Shown here: piece by piece, positions 49,284 to 57,819 of the stretch
Position numbering within the stretch: the stretch's first letter is position 1
Layout: every line of letters begins with the position of its first letter
Origin: Hyphomicrobiales bacterium
Lineage (GTDB): Bacteria > Pseudomonadota > Alphaproteobacteria > Rhizobiales > Beijerinckiaceae
Direction of reading: 5' to 3'
Length of the DNA: 64,000 bases
Assembly: GCA_930633525.1 (NCBI GenBank)
Contig: CAKNFP010000001.1
Location: forward strand, 908,001 to 972,000
Notes under the pieces: generated by a model
What the model was told of the DNA's origin: nothing
Seen by the model: only the letters and a program-made list of their open reading frames with translations
Database searches by the model: none
Translations under genes and position numbers: made by a program

Positions 49284-49733
49284 TCAGGCGGGTAACGCAA
49301 CAAGCCCCTGTTGATCGAGTGGGAAATAGGGATTGTAGGCGATCTCCCAGGGGTGGCCATCGGGATCGGCGAAATAACCGGAGTAGCCTCCCCAGAACGT
49401 CTTCGCGGGTTTCTTCAGGAGAATGCCGCCTGCCGCAACCGCATTGTCGACGGCCAGATCCACGTCCTTTTCGCTGGCGAGATTCTGGGCGAGCGTGAAG
49501 CCGCCGAAACCCGGCGGCGTCGGTGCGAGCCCTGCGTCCTCCGCCAGCCGGTCACGCGACCATACGGCGAGGACCAGATTGTCCAGCGCGAAGAAGCTCA
49601 CATCCTTCGTGCTCATCTCCTCCGACAGACGCCAGCCCAGCCGCTGATAGAAGGCCGTGCTGCGCGCGATGTCGCTGACCCCGAGCGTGATCAGGTTCAC
49701 TTTCGGTGCGAGTTGCGCCGGTGATGTCGTCAT
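49284..49733 (-). CDS. VOC (glyoxalase-fold) protein
   Basis: The 149-residue protein has the vicinal oxygen chelate pattern: ITLGVSDIARSTAFYQRLGW at the start, LVLAVWSRDRLAEDAG, and YSGYFADPDGHPWEIAYNP at the end. It is one domain, like dioxygenases, bleomycin-binding proteins or glyoxalase-like enzymes; substrate not inferable. It lies 34 bp downstream of the radical SAM gene on the same strand, but I see no functional link. Confidence 0.9.
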   Translation of the reverse strand: MTTSPAQLAPKVNLITLGVSDIARSTAFYQRLGWRLSEEMSTKDVSFFALDNLVLAVWSRDRLAEDAGLAPTPPGFGGFTLAQNLASEKDVDLAVDNAVAAGGILLKKPAKTFWGGYSGYFADPDGHPWEIAYNPYFPLDQQGLVALPA

Positions 49734-49767
49734 AATTTCTCTCGTCCCATTTTGCGCAGCGCGTCGA

Positions 49768-51030
49768 TCAGAACAGGCTGAGCTGCTCTGTAGCCGGTTT
49801 CGGCGGCGTGAACAGATCTGTCCGCAGCCGCTTGCGGTGCTTGTTGAAGCCGATCCTGGCCGCGGCGACCTCGAAGCGACGGCCGATCATCCAGGCATAG
49901 GGGCCACTGCCGACCATGCGGTCGCCCCAGCGCGCGTCGTAGTCCTTGCCGTTGCGCGTGGACCGTATGAGAGACAGCACGTGGCGCGCCTTGCCCGGAT
50001 GGTTGGCGATAAGCCAGTCGCTGACGATATCCTTGATTTCCAAAGGCAGGCGCAACAACACGTAGCCGGCTTCACGGGCGCCCGCGGCATGGGTACGCTC
50101 CAGGATCGTCTCGATTTCCGCCTCGTTGATGGCGGGGATAATCGGCGCGACCAGGACCGTGACCGGGATGCCGGCGGCCTTCAGGCGCTCGATCGTCTCC
50201 AGGCGTTTCGATGGTGTCGCGGCGCGCGGCTCCATGCTGCGGGCGAGTTTCGAATCGAGAGTCGTGACGGAGATGGCGACCTTGGCGAGCCCCTTCGCGG
50301 CCATCGGCGCCAGGATGTCGATGTCGCGGGTGACGAGGGCGGATTTCGTGACGATACCGACCGGATGGTTCGTCTCGGCCAGAACCTCCAGGATATTCCG
50401 CATGATGCCGTATTGGCGCTCGATCGGCTGATAGGGATCCGTGTTGGTGCCGATGGCCAGCGTCTGTGGCTGGTAACCCGTCACTGCCAGCTCGCGCTTC
50501 AGGAGGGTCGCGGCCTCCGGCTTCGCGAAGAGCTTCGATTCGAAATCGAGGCCGGGTGAAAGGCCCATATAGGCGTGGGTCGGCCGCGCGAAGCAGTAGA
50601 CGCAACCGTGTTCGCAGCCGCGATAGGGATTGATGGACCGGTCGAAGGAGATGTCGGGCGAATTGTTGCGCGTGATGATTCGCCGCGCCTTCTCGATGCC
50701 GACCTCGGTCTTGAAGGGCGGCAGTTCATCGATCGTGCCCCAGCCGTCGTCGACATCCTCACGCTGGATGGGCTCGTAGCGCGCGGCGGGATTCGTCACC
50801 GCGCCACGCCCCCGCCGGCGCTCGCCCTCGACAGCCTGGTCGTGCTGGCCGGGCAGGGCGCTGAACGCCGGGTCGCGACGCTCGATCTCCTCCGGAGAAG
50901 GCTCGCGCGGCACTACGCGCGGCTTCCGTGACGCGCGCTTGGCCTGCGCGGCCAGTTGCTCCGGCAGGGCTGATTGGACGCGCGCGCTGGCAGTTGATGA
51001 AAGGCCCTTGATCAAGGCTCGCTGAGCCAT
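49768..51030 (-). CDS. PA0069-family radical SAM protein
   Basis: The 420-residue protein has the radical SAM cluster motif CEHGCVYC in INPYRGCEHGCVYCFARPTH near residue 148, followed by SKLFAKPEAATLLKRE and the EVLAETNHPVGIVTKS segment. It resembles spore photoproduct lyase-like DNA repair radical SAM enzymes; the PA0069 family has no established substrate. The N-terminal 100 residues are basic and low-complexity. It is divergent from the small glycosyltransferase-like gene. Confidence 0.88.
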   Translation of the reverse strand: MAQRALIKGLSSTASARVQSALPEQLAAQAKRASRKPRVVPREPSPEEIERRDPAFSALPGQHDQAVEGERRRGRGAVTNPAARYEPIQREDVDDGWGTIDELPPFKTEVGIEKARRIITRNNSPDISFDRSINPYRGCEHGCVYCFARPTHAYMGLSPGLDFESKLFAKPEAATLLKRELAVTGYQPQTLAIGTNTDPYQPIERQYGIMRNILEVLAETNHPVGIVTKSALVTRDIDILAPMAAKGLAKVAISVTTLDSKLARSMEPRAATPSKRLETIERLKAAGIPVTVLVAPIIPAINEAEIETILERTHAAGAREAGYVLLRLPLEIKDIVSDWLIANHPGKARHVLSLIRSTRNGKDYDARWGDRMVGSGPYAWMIGRRFEVAAARIGFNKHRKRLRTDLFTPPKPATEQLSLF

Positions 51031-51155
51031 GATGATCCCTCGGTGGCTTCAACACAGGCTTTGATTATGGGAACAAATAGCGAACATTGCAAGCGAGGCC
51101 GTGTGCGTTTTGGGACGGCGCGGATGGGTGCGCCCCGTCTCCTGCGGACGCTGCG

Positions 51156-51671
51156 ATGATTTCGGCGGTGATTCGCAGCGAGGGAAATGTGGAGGCACTG
51201 GCCGTTACGCTGGCGGCGCTCGTTCCAGGCGTCGCAGAGGGCGTTCTGCGCGACGCTGTGATCGTCGATGGCGGAGCGGATCCGGCGGCGCAAGACCTCG
51301 CCGAGGCGGCGGGCAGCGCCTATGTCGTCTGGCGTGACGGTGGCGCCGCAGCCGATAACCCGTGGCGGGCTGGCATGGGCGCCGTCAAGGGGCCCTGGTT
51401 CCTGCTGCTGTCGGCGGGTGAGGTGCCGGGGCCGAACTGGATCCCCGCCGCGGATCATTTCATCCGTTCTGCGCGGGGTGACGGCTCCGCGCTGTTCCAC
51501 GGCGAGGCCAGCACCATACGGGGGCTGGCCGGTGGCCTGATCAGCCGGATCCGACGGCGGCGTTCCTTGACGGGCGGCATGATCGTGCCGCGCAGCGCGA
51601 TCGAGCAGGGCTTCGCCGATGCCTCAAGACTGCATCGGCTGTCGGTCGGCTTGCAGCGACACGCCGGCTGA
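51156..51671 (+). CDS. Small glycosyltransferase-like protein
   Basis: The 171-residue protein looks like the N-terminal half of a GT-A glycosyltransferase: SAVIRSEGNVEALAVTLAAL then RDAVIVDGGADPAAQDLAEAAG and GPWFLLLSAGEVPGPNW, where SAGE sits in place of the usual DxD. The short length, loss of the DxD and missing C-terminal half make enzymatic activity doubtful. Similar short proteins are found beside the radical SAM gene in Hyphomicrobiales. Its stop is 25 bp from the convergent uracil glycosylase gene. Confidence 0.72.
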   Translation: MISAVIRSEGNVEALAVTLAALVPGVAEGVLRDAVIVDGGADPAAQDLAEAAGSAYVVWRDGGAAADNPWRAGMGAVKGPWFLLLSAGEVPGPNWIPAADHFIRSARGDGSALFHGEASTIRGLAGGLISRIRRRRSLTGGMIVPRSAIEQGFADASRLHRLSVGLQRHAG

Positions 51672-51696
51672 TCGCATTTCGGTCTCGCCGCGCTGG

Positions 51697-52587
51697 TCAG
51701 GACTGCTGCGAGGTTTCCGGCCCTTTCGGCGAGTCGAGCGTATGGCGCAAGGCACGCAGATCGCGCCAGGCGAGTTTCTTCTGCAGGGGCTGGCGCAGCA
51801 GATAGGCGGGGTGCAGGGTTGCCAGCGCGCGGATGGCGCGGGTGCCCGTGTGGTATTCGACCCATTTGCCACGGCTGCGCAGGATGCCCTCTTTGATGCC
51901 GAGCAGCGCCTGAGCCGAGGGACCGCCGAGGCAAACCAGGACATCAGGATCACAGAGCTCGATCTGCCGCTCGATGAATGGCCGGCAGATGGCGGCTTCC
52001 TGGGGGGTCGGTGTGCGGTTTCCCGGCGGCCGCCAAGGCACGATATTGGCGATGTACACGCTCGACCGGTCCAGCCCGATGGCTGCCAGCATGCGGTCCA
52101 GCAGCTGCCCGGACCGGCCGACGAAAGGCAGGCCCTGGAGGTCCTCGTCGCGGCCGGGCGCTTCGCCGACCAGCATCACGCGCGCCGACGGATTCCCGTC
52201 CGCGAAGACGAGGGATTTCGCCGTGCGCTTGAGAGCGCAGGCCTCGAAGGCGGCGAGGCGGTCGCGCAGCTCATCCATGGTGCGCGCGCCGCGGGCCTCG
52301 CTTTGCGCCGCGAGCGCCGATTCGTCGGCCGATTCCGCGCCCTGCGGAAAGGCTGGCACCGCCGCGCCGCGTGGTGCCTCCGGCCTCTCTCGCGGCGGAG
52401 CGGCGCGCTCGGGCGGGCGATCCTCATCGGCCACGCGGGCGCGTTGTTCCGCCCGTGCCGCCGCCTCGGTGGCCGTATCTGCGAACCGGTCGTGCGGCTC
52501 CTCGTCGAGGGCGAAATCAATGCCGGCCTCGACATAAAAGTCGAGCAGCGCCTCGAGCGCCCGGGCATCGTAGGTGTTGAAGGTCAT
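51697..52587 (-). CDS. Uracil-DNA glycosylase of the family 4-like type
   Basis: The 296-residue protein has motif [21 protein letters not shown] near residue 155 and the motif LHPAYLLR near the C terminus, both of the uracil glycosylase superfamily. It has a long, Glu/Arg/Ala-rich N-terminal region (about 40-110) of low complexity. Typical family 4 enzymes carry four cluster Cys; here the first pair is reduced to one (FEACALKRT) and the third is Trp ([10 protein letters not shown]), so an iron-sulfur cluster is unlikely. Bradyrhizobial enzymes of this kind have been described without a cluster, as I recall. The start is ATG 52587 (MTFNTYDA). Confidence 0.88.
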   Translation of the reverse strand: MTFNTYDARALEALLDFYVEAGIDFALDEEPHDRFADTATEAAARAEQRARVADEDRPPERAAPPRERPEAPRGAAVPAFPQGAESADESALAAQSEARGARTMDELRDRLAAFEACALKRTAKSLVFADGNPSARVMLVGEAPGRDEDLQGLPFVGRSGQLLDRMLAAIGLDRSSVYIANIVPWRPPGNRTPTPQEAAICRPFIERQIELCDPDVLVCLGGPSAQALLGIKEGILRSRGKWVEYHTGTRAIRALATLHPAYLLRQPLQKKLAWRDLRALRHTLDSPKGPETSQQS

Positions 52588-53062
52588 GGCTGATGATACG
52601 TCGGCACCCGCGAATGGCCAAGAAGCCATCTCCGCTAATTGCCCGTTGTCAGAAAGTACCCTCACCTGGCAGCCGTTGTCGCCCCGGCCGAGCGCAACAG
52701 CCCGAGAAGGGCGCACCCCGGCGGGGCTGGGGAGGATTCGGGCATGAGGCATTCAGTCGCACTTCGCGCAGATGATGTGCCACTTGGTACCGACTTGCCC
52801 TGCCATGCTTTTGAACGACTCGAAACTATGCGAGTTCTCGCGAGAAGACCTATTCCGACTGTTATGACCGCGCATATCTGGGCCAGAATGAGCTGATGCT
52901 ATCTGTTTTGCTCATGAGATCATGCTTCAAGTGATTGAAGTTATTTGTTGTTCGGTCGAATGGTGCCCGTTAGAGAGGGCAATGCGGGATACCGTCTGAA
53001 TTGGACTAGGCAGGATGGGGGCACGGACCCCGCCGCCGCCACGAAGAGCGAGGAACGGACGC
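52588..53062. other. 475-bp intergenic region
   Basis: Lies between the uracil glycosylase and ETF-QO genes, which are divergent. No gene is seen. An inverted repeat CTTCAA-GTGA-TTGAAG (52925-52940) sits in an AT-richer patch about 120 bases before ETF-QO and could be an operator. Promoters are not assigned. Confidence 0.4.
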
Positions 53063-54739
53063 ATGGAGCTGCCCGAGCGCGAGGGAATGGACTACGATGT
53101 CGTCATCGTCGGCGCTGGTCCGGCGGGACTGGCGGCGGCCATTCGTTTGAAGCAGCTCGCCTCTGAAAAAGGCCATGAGGTTTCCGTCGTCGTCGTGGAA
53201 AAGGGCTCGGAGGTCGGCGCCCATATCCTGTCAGGCGCTGTTATCGACCCCGTTGGTCTCGATAAGCTCTTGCCCGATTGGCGCGAGGATCCGGAGCGCC
53301 CGCTGACCACCGCGGTGACGGCCGACAAATTCTATTACCTTGGCCCGGCCGGCGGCGTGCGGCTGCCGAATTTCGCCATGCCGCGGCTGATGAACAACCA
53401 CGGCAATTTCGTCGGCTCGCTCGGCAATGTGGCGCGCTATCTGGCGGCCCAGGCGGAAGCGCTCGGCGTCGAGATCTATCCGGGCTTCGCGGCGACCGAG
53501 ATCCTGTTCGGTGACAACGGCGAGGTCACGGGTATCGCCACCGGCGACATGGGCGTCGGCCGTGATGGTGAGCCCAAGGCCGACTATACCCGTGGCATGG
53601 AACTCAGGGGCCGTTACACCCTGTTTGCGGAAGGCGCGCGCGGAAGCCTCACCAAGCAGCTCCTGAAGCGTTTCGGCCTCGATGAGGGCCGCGATCCGCA
53701 AAAGTTCGGCATCGGCCTGAAGGAACTGTGGCAGGTGAAGCCGGAGCGATTCCAGCCGGGCCTCGTGCAGCATTCCTTCGGCTGGCCGCTCGACAACAGC
53801 ACCGGCGGCGGCTCCTTCCTCTACCATTTCGACGATCATTTCGTGACCGTCGGTTTCGTGGTGCATCTCAACTACCAGAACCCGACGCTGTCGCCCTTCG
53901 ACGAGTTCCAGCGCTTCAAGACGCATCCCTTCATTCGCGATGTGTTCGAGGGCGGCAAGCGGATCGCCTACGGCTCGCGCGCCATCACTGAGGGCGGGTG
54001 GCAATCGGTGCCGAAGCTCACCTTCAAGGGCGGGGCGCTCATCGGCTGCGCCGCCGGTTTCGTCAACGTTCCGCGCATCAAGGGCAGTCACAACGCGGTG
54101 CTCTCCGGCATCCAGGCCGCCGACGAGGCGTTCGCCGCGCTGGCGGATGGTCGCGGTGGCGATGAGCTCGCCGGCTACGAGAACGGCTGGCGATCGTCGG
54201 AGATCGGCCGTGATCTCAAGCTCGTGCGCAACGTCAAGCCGCTGTGGTCGCGCTTCGGCACGATGATGGGCGTGGCGCTCGGCGGCATCGATATGTGGAC
54301 GAACGAGCTCTTTGGGTTCTCGGCTTTGGGGACGCTGAAGCATGGCAAGCCCGACTATGCCACCCTGAAGCCGATCGACCAGGTCAAGCCGATTACCTAT
54401 CCGAGGCCGGACGGGGTGGTGTCGTTCGACAAGCTGTCCTCGGTGTTCCTGTCGAACACCAACCATGCGGAAGATCAGCCCGTTCACCTGAAGCTGGCTG
54501 ACCCCAGCATCCCGGTGACCTCCAATCTCCCGCTGTATGGCGAGCCCGCGCGACTCTATTGTCCGGCGGGGGTCTACGAGGTGGTCTACGATGACGAGGC
54601 AAACCGGAAGGACCCTCGTTTCGTGATCAATGCGCAGAACTGCGTGCACTGCAAAACCTGCGACATCAAGGATCCGGCGCAGAACATCACCTGGGTTCCG
54701 CCGGAAGGCGGTGGTGGCCCTAATTACCCCAATATGTGA
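53063..54739 (+). CDS. Electron transfer flavoprotein-ubiquinone oxidoreductase
   Basis: ETF-QO passes electrons from ETF (fatty-acid and amino-acid oxidation) to ubiquinone in the inner membrane. The 558-residue protein has the FAD site DVVIVGAGPAGLAAAIRLK near residue 12, the GxGxxG-like and amphipathic membrane-facing segments, and the C-terminal [4Fe-4S] region with INAQNCVHCKTCDIKDP. ATG 53063 has an AGGAACGGACGC ribosome region. Quinone for it is made through the ispB product. Confidence 0.95.
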   Translation: MELPEREGMDYDVVIVGAGPAGLAAAIRLKQLASEKGHEVSVVVVEKGSEVGAHILSGAVIDPVGLDKLLPDWREDPERPLTTAVTADKFYYLGPAGGVRLPNFAMPRLMNNHGNFVGSLGNVARYLAAQAEALGVEIYPGFAATEILFGDNGEVTGIATGDMGVGRDGEPKADYTRGMELRGRYTLFAEGARGSLTKQLLKRFGLDEGRDPQKFGIGLKELWQVKPERFQPGLVQHSFGWPLDNSTGGGSFLYHFDDHFVTVGFVVHLNYQNPTLSPFDEFQRFKTHPFIRDVFEGGKRIAYGSRAITEGGWQSVPKLTFKGGALIGCAAGFVNVPRIKGSHNAVLSGIQAADEAFAALADGRGGDELAGYENGWRSSEIGRDLKLVRNVKPLWSRFGTMMGVALGGIDMWTNELFGFSALGTLKHGKPDYATLKPIDQVKPITYPRPDGVVSFDKLSSVFLSNTNHAEDQPVHLKLADPSIPVTSNLPLYGEPARLYCPAGVYEVVYDDEANRKDPRFVINAQNCVHCKTCDIKDPAQNITWVPPEGGGGPNYPNM

Positions 54740-54854
54740 TGACAAAAGGGGCGGGAGCGACAGCACGGCGCCTTGCCCCCACCCGTCAAAATCGTCATGC
54801 TGATCGTGTCATAGAGTCCCGAGCCCATTGGGCGTGCGATTTCGGAAAAGTCAC

Positions 54855-56639
54855 GTGATCAGATCGTCGGCGCGTCGGCGCCTTGCTGTCATTGCTTCCC
54901 TATTTGTCGCGAGTGCAGTGGCCGTTCCACTGCCAGTGTCGGCCGCGCGATCTGCCGAGAAACCGGTCGTTGCGGTCGAGTTTCCCGAGGCGCAAAGCCT
55001 GGAGGGCAATTTTCTCGCCGCCATCGTCGCGGGTTCAGCGCGGGATACCGGCGCGGCTGCCGTGTATTTCCGTGAGGCGTTGCGGGATGATCCGCGCAAT
55101 GCCGAGCTCGTCGAGCGGGCCTTCGTCGCCTTTCTGGCCGATGGCGACATGCGGGAAGCTTTCCGCGCAGCCCAGCAGATCGTCAAGCGTGAGCCAAACA
55201 ATGGCCTCGCCCGGCTGGCATTGGGCGTGAAGGCGCTTGAGGCCAAGCAATATACGACCGCGCGACGCGAACTCATGCGCGGCGGCCGTGGCTATGCCAA
55301 TGACATCACGGCGACGCTCCTGACGGCATGGGCCTGGGCGGGATCCGGCAATCTGAAGCGCGCGCTCGAGACCGTCGATCGCCTGAAGGGCGAGAGCTCC
55401 TACAATGTGTTCCGCGACTATCACGCGGGCCTGATCGCGGCCATGCGCGGCAATCCGAAGGAAGCCGAGCGCCGCCTTTCGGCGTCCTACAACGCCGAGC
55501 GGACGACGCTGCGGGTCGTCGACGCCTATGGGCGGCTGGAAGCCGGCCAGGGCCGCAAGGACAATGCCGTCGCGGCCTATGAAGCCTTCGAGAAGCTGAT
55601 GCCGCGCCATCCGGTTGTGCGCGCCGCCCTCAAGGATCTCAATGCCGGCAAGGGGCTCAAGCCGCTGGTCGTGTCTCCACAGCAGGGCGCCGCCGAGGTG
55701 CTCTATGGCTTGGGCGCCGCCGGCAACAGCCAGGGAGACGAAGTCGCCGCGATGATCTATCTGCGGCTGGCGCTGTTCCTTGATCCCAATCACGACCTCG
55801 CCAAGATCACGCTCGGCGATATCCTGGAGCGGCTGAAGCAGTACGAGCAGGCCATCGAGGTCTACCAGTCTCTGCCCGCTGATTCGCCCCTCAAGCCTCA
55901 CGGCGAGGTGCAGGTCGCCCTGTCGCTTGATGCCCTCGACAAGACCGACGAGGCGATCGCCTATCTGAAGGCGGACGTGGCGCGCAATCCGACCGATGTG
56001 GAAGGGCTCGCGGCTCTCGGCAGCATCCTGCAAAAGCGCAAGCGCTTCGCTGAGTCGGCGGAAGTCTATTCCAAGGCGATTGAGCAGATCGGGACGCCGG
56101 AGACCGGAAACTGGCCACTCTTCTATTCTCGCGGAATCGGCTACGAGCGCTCCAAGCAATGGCCGAAGGCGGAAGTGGACTTCAAGAAGGCTTTGGAGCT
56201 CGCGCCGGAATCCATCGGTCGGGATCGCGCGCTCATCCTGAACTACCTTGCTTATTCCTGGGTTGATCAGGGCCTCAATATTGACGAAGCCTTCCAGATG
56301 CTGAGGCGCGCGGTGGAACTGCGGCCTCGGGACGGCTATATCGTCGACAGCCTTGGCTGGGCCTATTACCGCCTCGGGCGCTATGACGACGCCGTTCGCG
56401 AGCTTGAGAAGGCCATTGATCTCAGGCCCGCCGACCCCACGATCAATGATCATCTCGGCGATGCTTATTGGAAGGTGGGCCGGCGGCTGGAGGCGAAGTT
56501 CCAGTGGAACCACGCCCGCGATCTCAGTCCCGAGCCCGACGATCTCGCGAAGATCCTGAAGAAGATCGAGAACGGCCTGCCGGACGATGAAAAGCCGGCC
56601 GCGGCCGAGGCGCCGAAGACGGATAAAAACGGCGGCTGA
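54855..56639 (+). CDS. Secreted TPR-repeat protein
   Basis: The 594-residue protein has an Arg-rich N terminus and signal peptide (RRLAVIASLFVASAVAVPLPVSAAR) and then many tetratricopeptide units, for example FLDPNHDLAKITLGDILERL, YLKADVARNPTDVEGLAALG and GWAYYRLGRYDDAVRELEKA. It is probably a periplasmic scaffold for protein complexes, perhaps linked to outer membrane biogenesis. The start is likely the GTG at 54855, preceded by GGAAAAG. It lies between ETF-QO and ispE on the same strand. Confidence 0.85.
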   Translation: MIRSSARRRLAVIASLFVASAVAVPLPVSAARSAEKPVVAVEFPEAQSLEGNFLAAIVAGSARDTGAAAVYFREALRDDPRNAELVERAFVAFLADGDMREAFRAAQQIVKREPNNGLARLALGVKALEAKQYTTARRELMRGGRGYANDITATLLTAWAWAGSGNLKRALETVDRLKGESSYNVFRDYHAGLIAAMRGNPKEAERRLSASYNAERTTLRVVDAYGRLEAGQGRKDNAVAAYEAFEKLMPRHPVVRAALKDLNAGKGLKPLVVSPQQGAAEVLYGLGAAGNSQGDEVAAMIYLRLALFLDPNHDLAKITLGDILERLKQYEQAIEVYQSLPADSPLKPHGEVQVALSLDALDKTDEAIAYLKADVARNPTDVEGLAALGSILQKRKRFAESAEVYSKAIEQIGTPETGNWPLFYSRGIGYERSKQWPKAEVDFKKALELAPESIGRDRALILNYLAYSWVDQGLNIDEAFQMLRRAVELRPRDGYIVDSLGWAYYRLGRYDDAVRELEKAIDLRPADPTINDHLGDAYWKVGRRLEAKFQWNHARDLSPEPDDLAKILKKIENGLPDDEKPAAAEAPKTDKNGG

Positions 56640-56666
56640 CGCCGTCGTTCCGGCGGGGCGGCAAAT

Positions 56667-57587
56667 ATGATGGCAGCGCGTTGCGAGATCAACCGCGGAA
56701 ACGGCAGGTTGGAAACGCGCGCGCTGGCCAAGATCAACCTTTCTCTCCACGTGATCGGCCGTCGTGAGGACGGCTATCACGACCTGGAAAGCCTCGTGGT
56801 CTTCGCCGGCGTCGGGGATGGACTCTCCTTGGTGCCCGGCTCCGGTCTGTCACTCACGGTGAGCGGACCCCGCGCTGGCGGTATCGGCCATGGACCCGAG
56901 AATCTGGTGCTGAAGGCCGCGCACGCGCTCGCCGAGCGCGTCCAGGGCCTTGCGCTCGGTCATTTCCACCTTGTGAAGCGGTTGCCTGTCGCGTCGGGAA
57001 TCGGCGGCGGTTCGGCCGATGCTGCGGCGGCGCTGCGGCTTCTCGCCACGCATAACGGGCTTCCCCGCGATGACGCGCGGCTGATGGCGGCCGCCCGCGC
57101 CACAGGCGCCGATGTGCCGGTGTGCCTCGCCAGCGAGGCGCGCATGATGCGCGGAGTGGGGGACAATCTCGGCCCGGTGCTGGCGCTGCCTCCCCTCTAT
57201 GCCGTGCTCGCGAACCCCGGTGTTGCGGTGGAGACAGCGCCCGTATTCCGTGCATTGGGTCTCAAGCCTGGCGATCGATGTGGCGGAGAGGCACATCCTG
57301 ATCTCTCCGTGGCCCTCTGCGGCGCGGCCCAGGCGCGTGCCAATCTCAGGGCGGCCCTGCTCGCGGCCCGCAATGATCTTGAGTCGCCGGCGCGGGCCGT
57401 GGCTGCTGTCATCGACGCGGTTGTGGATCAGCTCCGCGCCCAGCGCGGCTGCTGGCTTGCCCGGATGTCCGGCTCCGGCGCCACCGTTTTCGGCCTGTTC
57501 GAGGATTGCCACGCCGCCGCGGCGGCCCGTCAGTCCATCGCCGCAGTGGAACCCGGCTGGTGGGTGAAGGCGACGGTGCTGCGGTAG
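56667..57587 (+). CDS. ispE: 4-diphosphocytidyl-2-C-methyl-D-erythritol kinase IspE
   Basis: IspE phosphorylates CDP-ME in the MEP pathway. The 306-residue GHMP kinase has [22 protein letters not shown] at the start, the ATP loop [19 protein letters not shown] near residue 107 and the C-terminal [12 protein letters not shown]. Same pathway as ispH in this window. A repeat element (E1) follows it 19 bases after the stop. Confidence 0.96.
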   Translation: MMAARCEINRGNGRLETRALAKINLSLHVIGRREDGYHDLESLVVFAGVGDGLSLVPGSGLSLTVSGPRAGGIGHGPENLVLKAAHALAERVQGLALGHFHLVKRLPVASGIGGGSADAAAALRLLATHNGLPRDDARLMAAARATGADVPVCLASEARMMRGVGDNLGPVLALPPLYAVLANPGVAVETAPVFRALGLKPGDRCGGEAHPDLSVALCGAAQARANLRAALLAARNDLESPARAVAAVIDAVVDQLRAQRGCWLARMSGSGATVFGLFEDCHAAAAARQSIAAVEPGWWVKATVLR

Positions 57588-57605
57588 TCTTTTGCCTTGG
57601 GCTCC

Positions 57606-57748
57606 CCCCAACCCCTTACCCCTCCCCGCGAGGAGGAGGGGCGCGTTTGGCGTCGCGCCTCAAATTTGCACGGATGCAGCGGTGCGCTCGTCAAGAATGC
57701 TCGACGTTGCCTCCCCCTCCTCCTTGCGGGGAGGGGTAAGGGGTGGGG
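57606..57748. repeat. C-rich inverted-repeat element E1
   Basis: A 143-bp element bounded by imperfect inverted repeats of about 38 bp (57606-57643 and 57710-57748). Each arm is itself self-complementary: a CCCCTCCCC stretch, a GCGA/GCAA loop and its G-rich complement. The centre is about 66 bp. It is followed by a 14-15-bp tandem repeat. It lies between ispE and the FAD oxidase gene. Confidence 0.85.
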
Positions 57749-57806
57749 GAGAACCACCCCCGGAGAACCATCCCCCGAGAACCATCCCCCGGAGAGCCAT
57801 CCCCTC
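57749..57806 (+). repeat. Four-copy 14-15-bp tandem repeat next to E1
   Basis: Four copies of a GAGAACCATCCCCCG-like unit start at 57749, 57763, 57777 and 57792, the first and last slightly changed. The array starts exactly at the end of element E1 and ends 14 bases before the FAD oxidase stop codon. Confidence 0.85.
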
Positions 57807-57819
57807 AGTGCGATGGAGG

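Noticed and set aside
57749..57806. Tandem repeat as a CRISPR array
   Set aside because: Units are 14-15 bp and contiguous without unique spacers; no cas genes.
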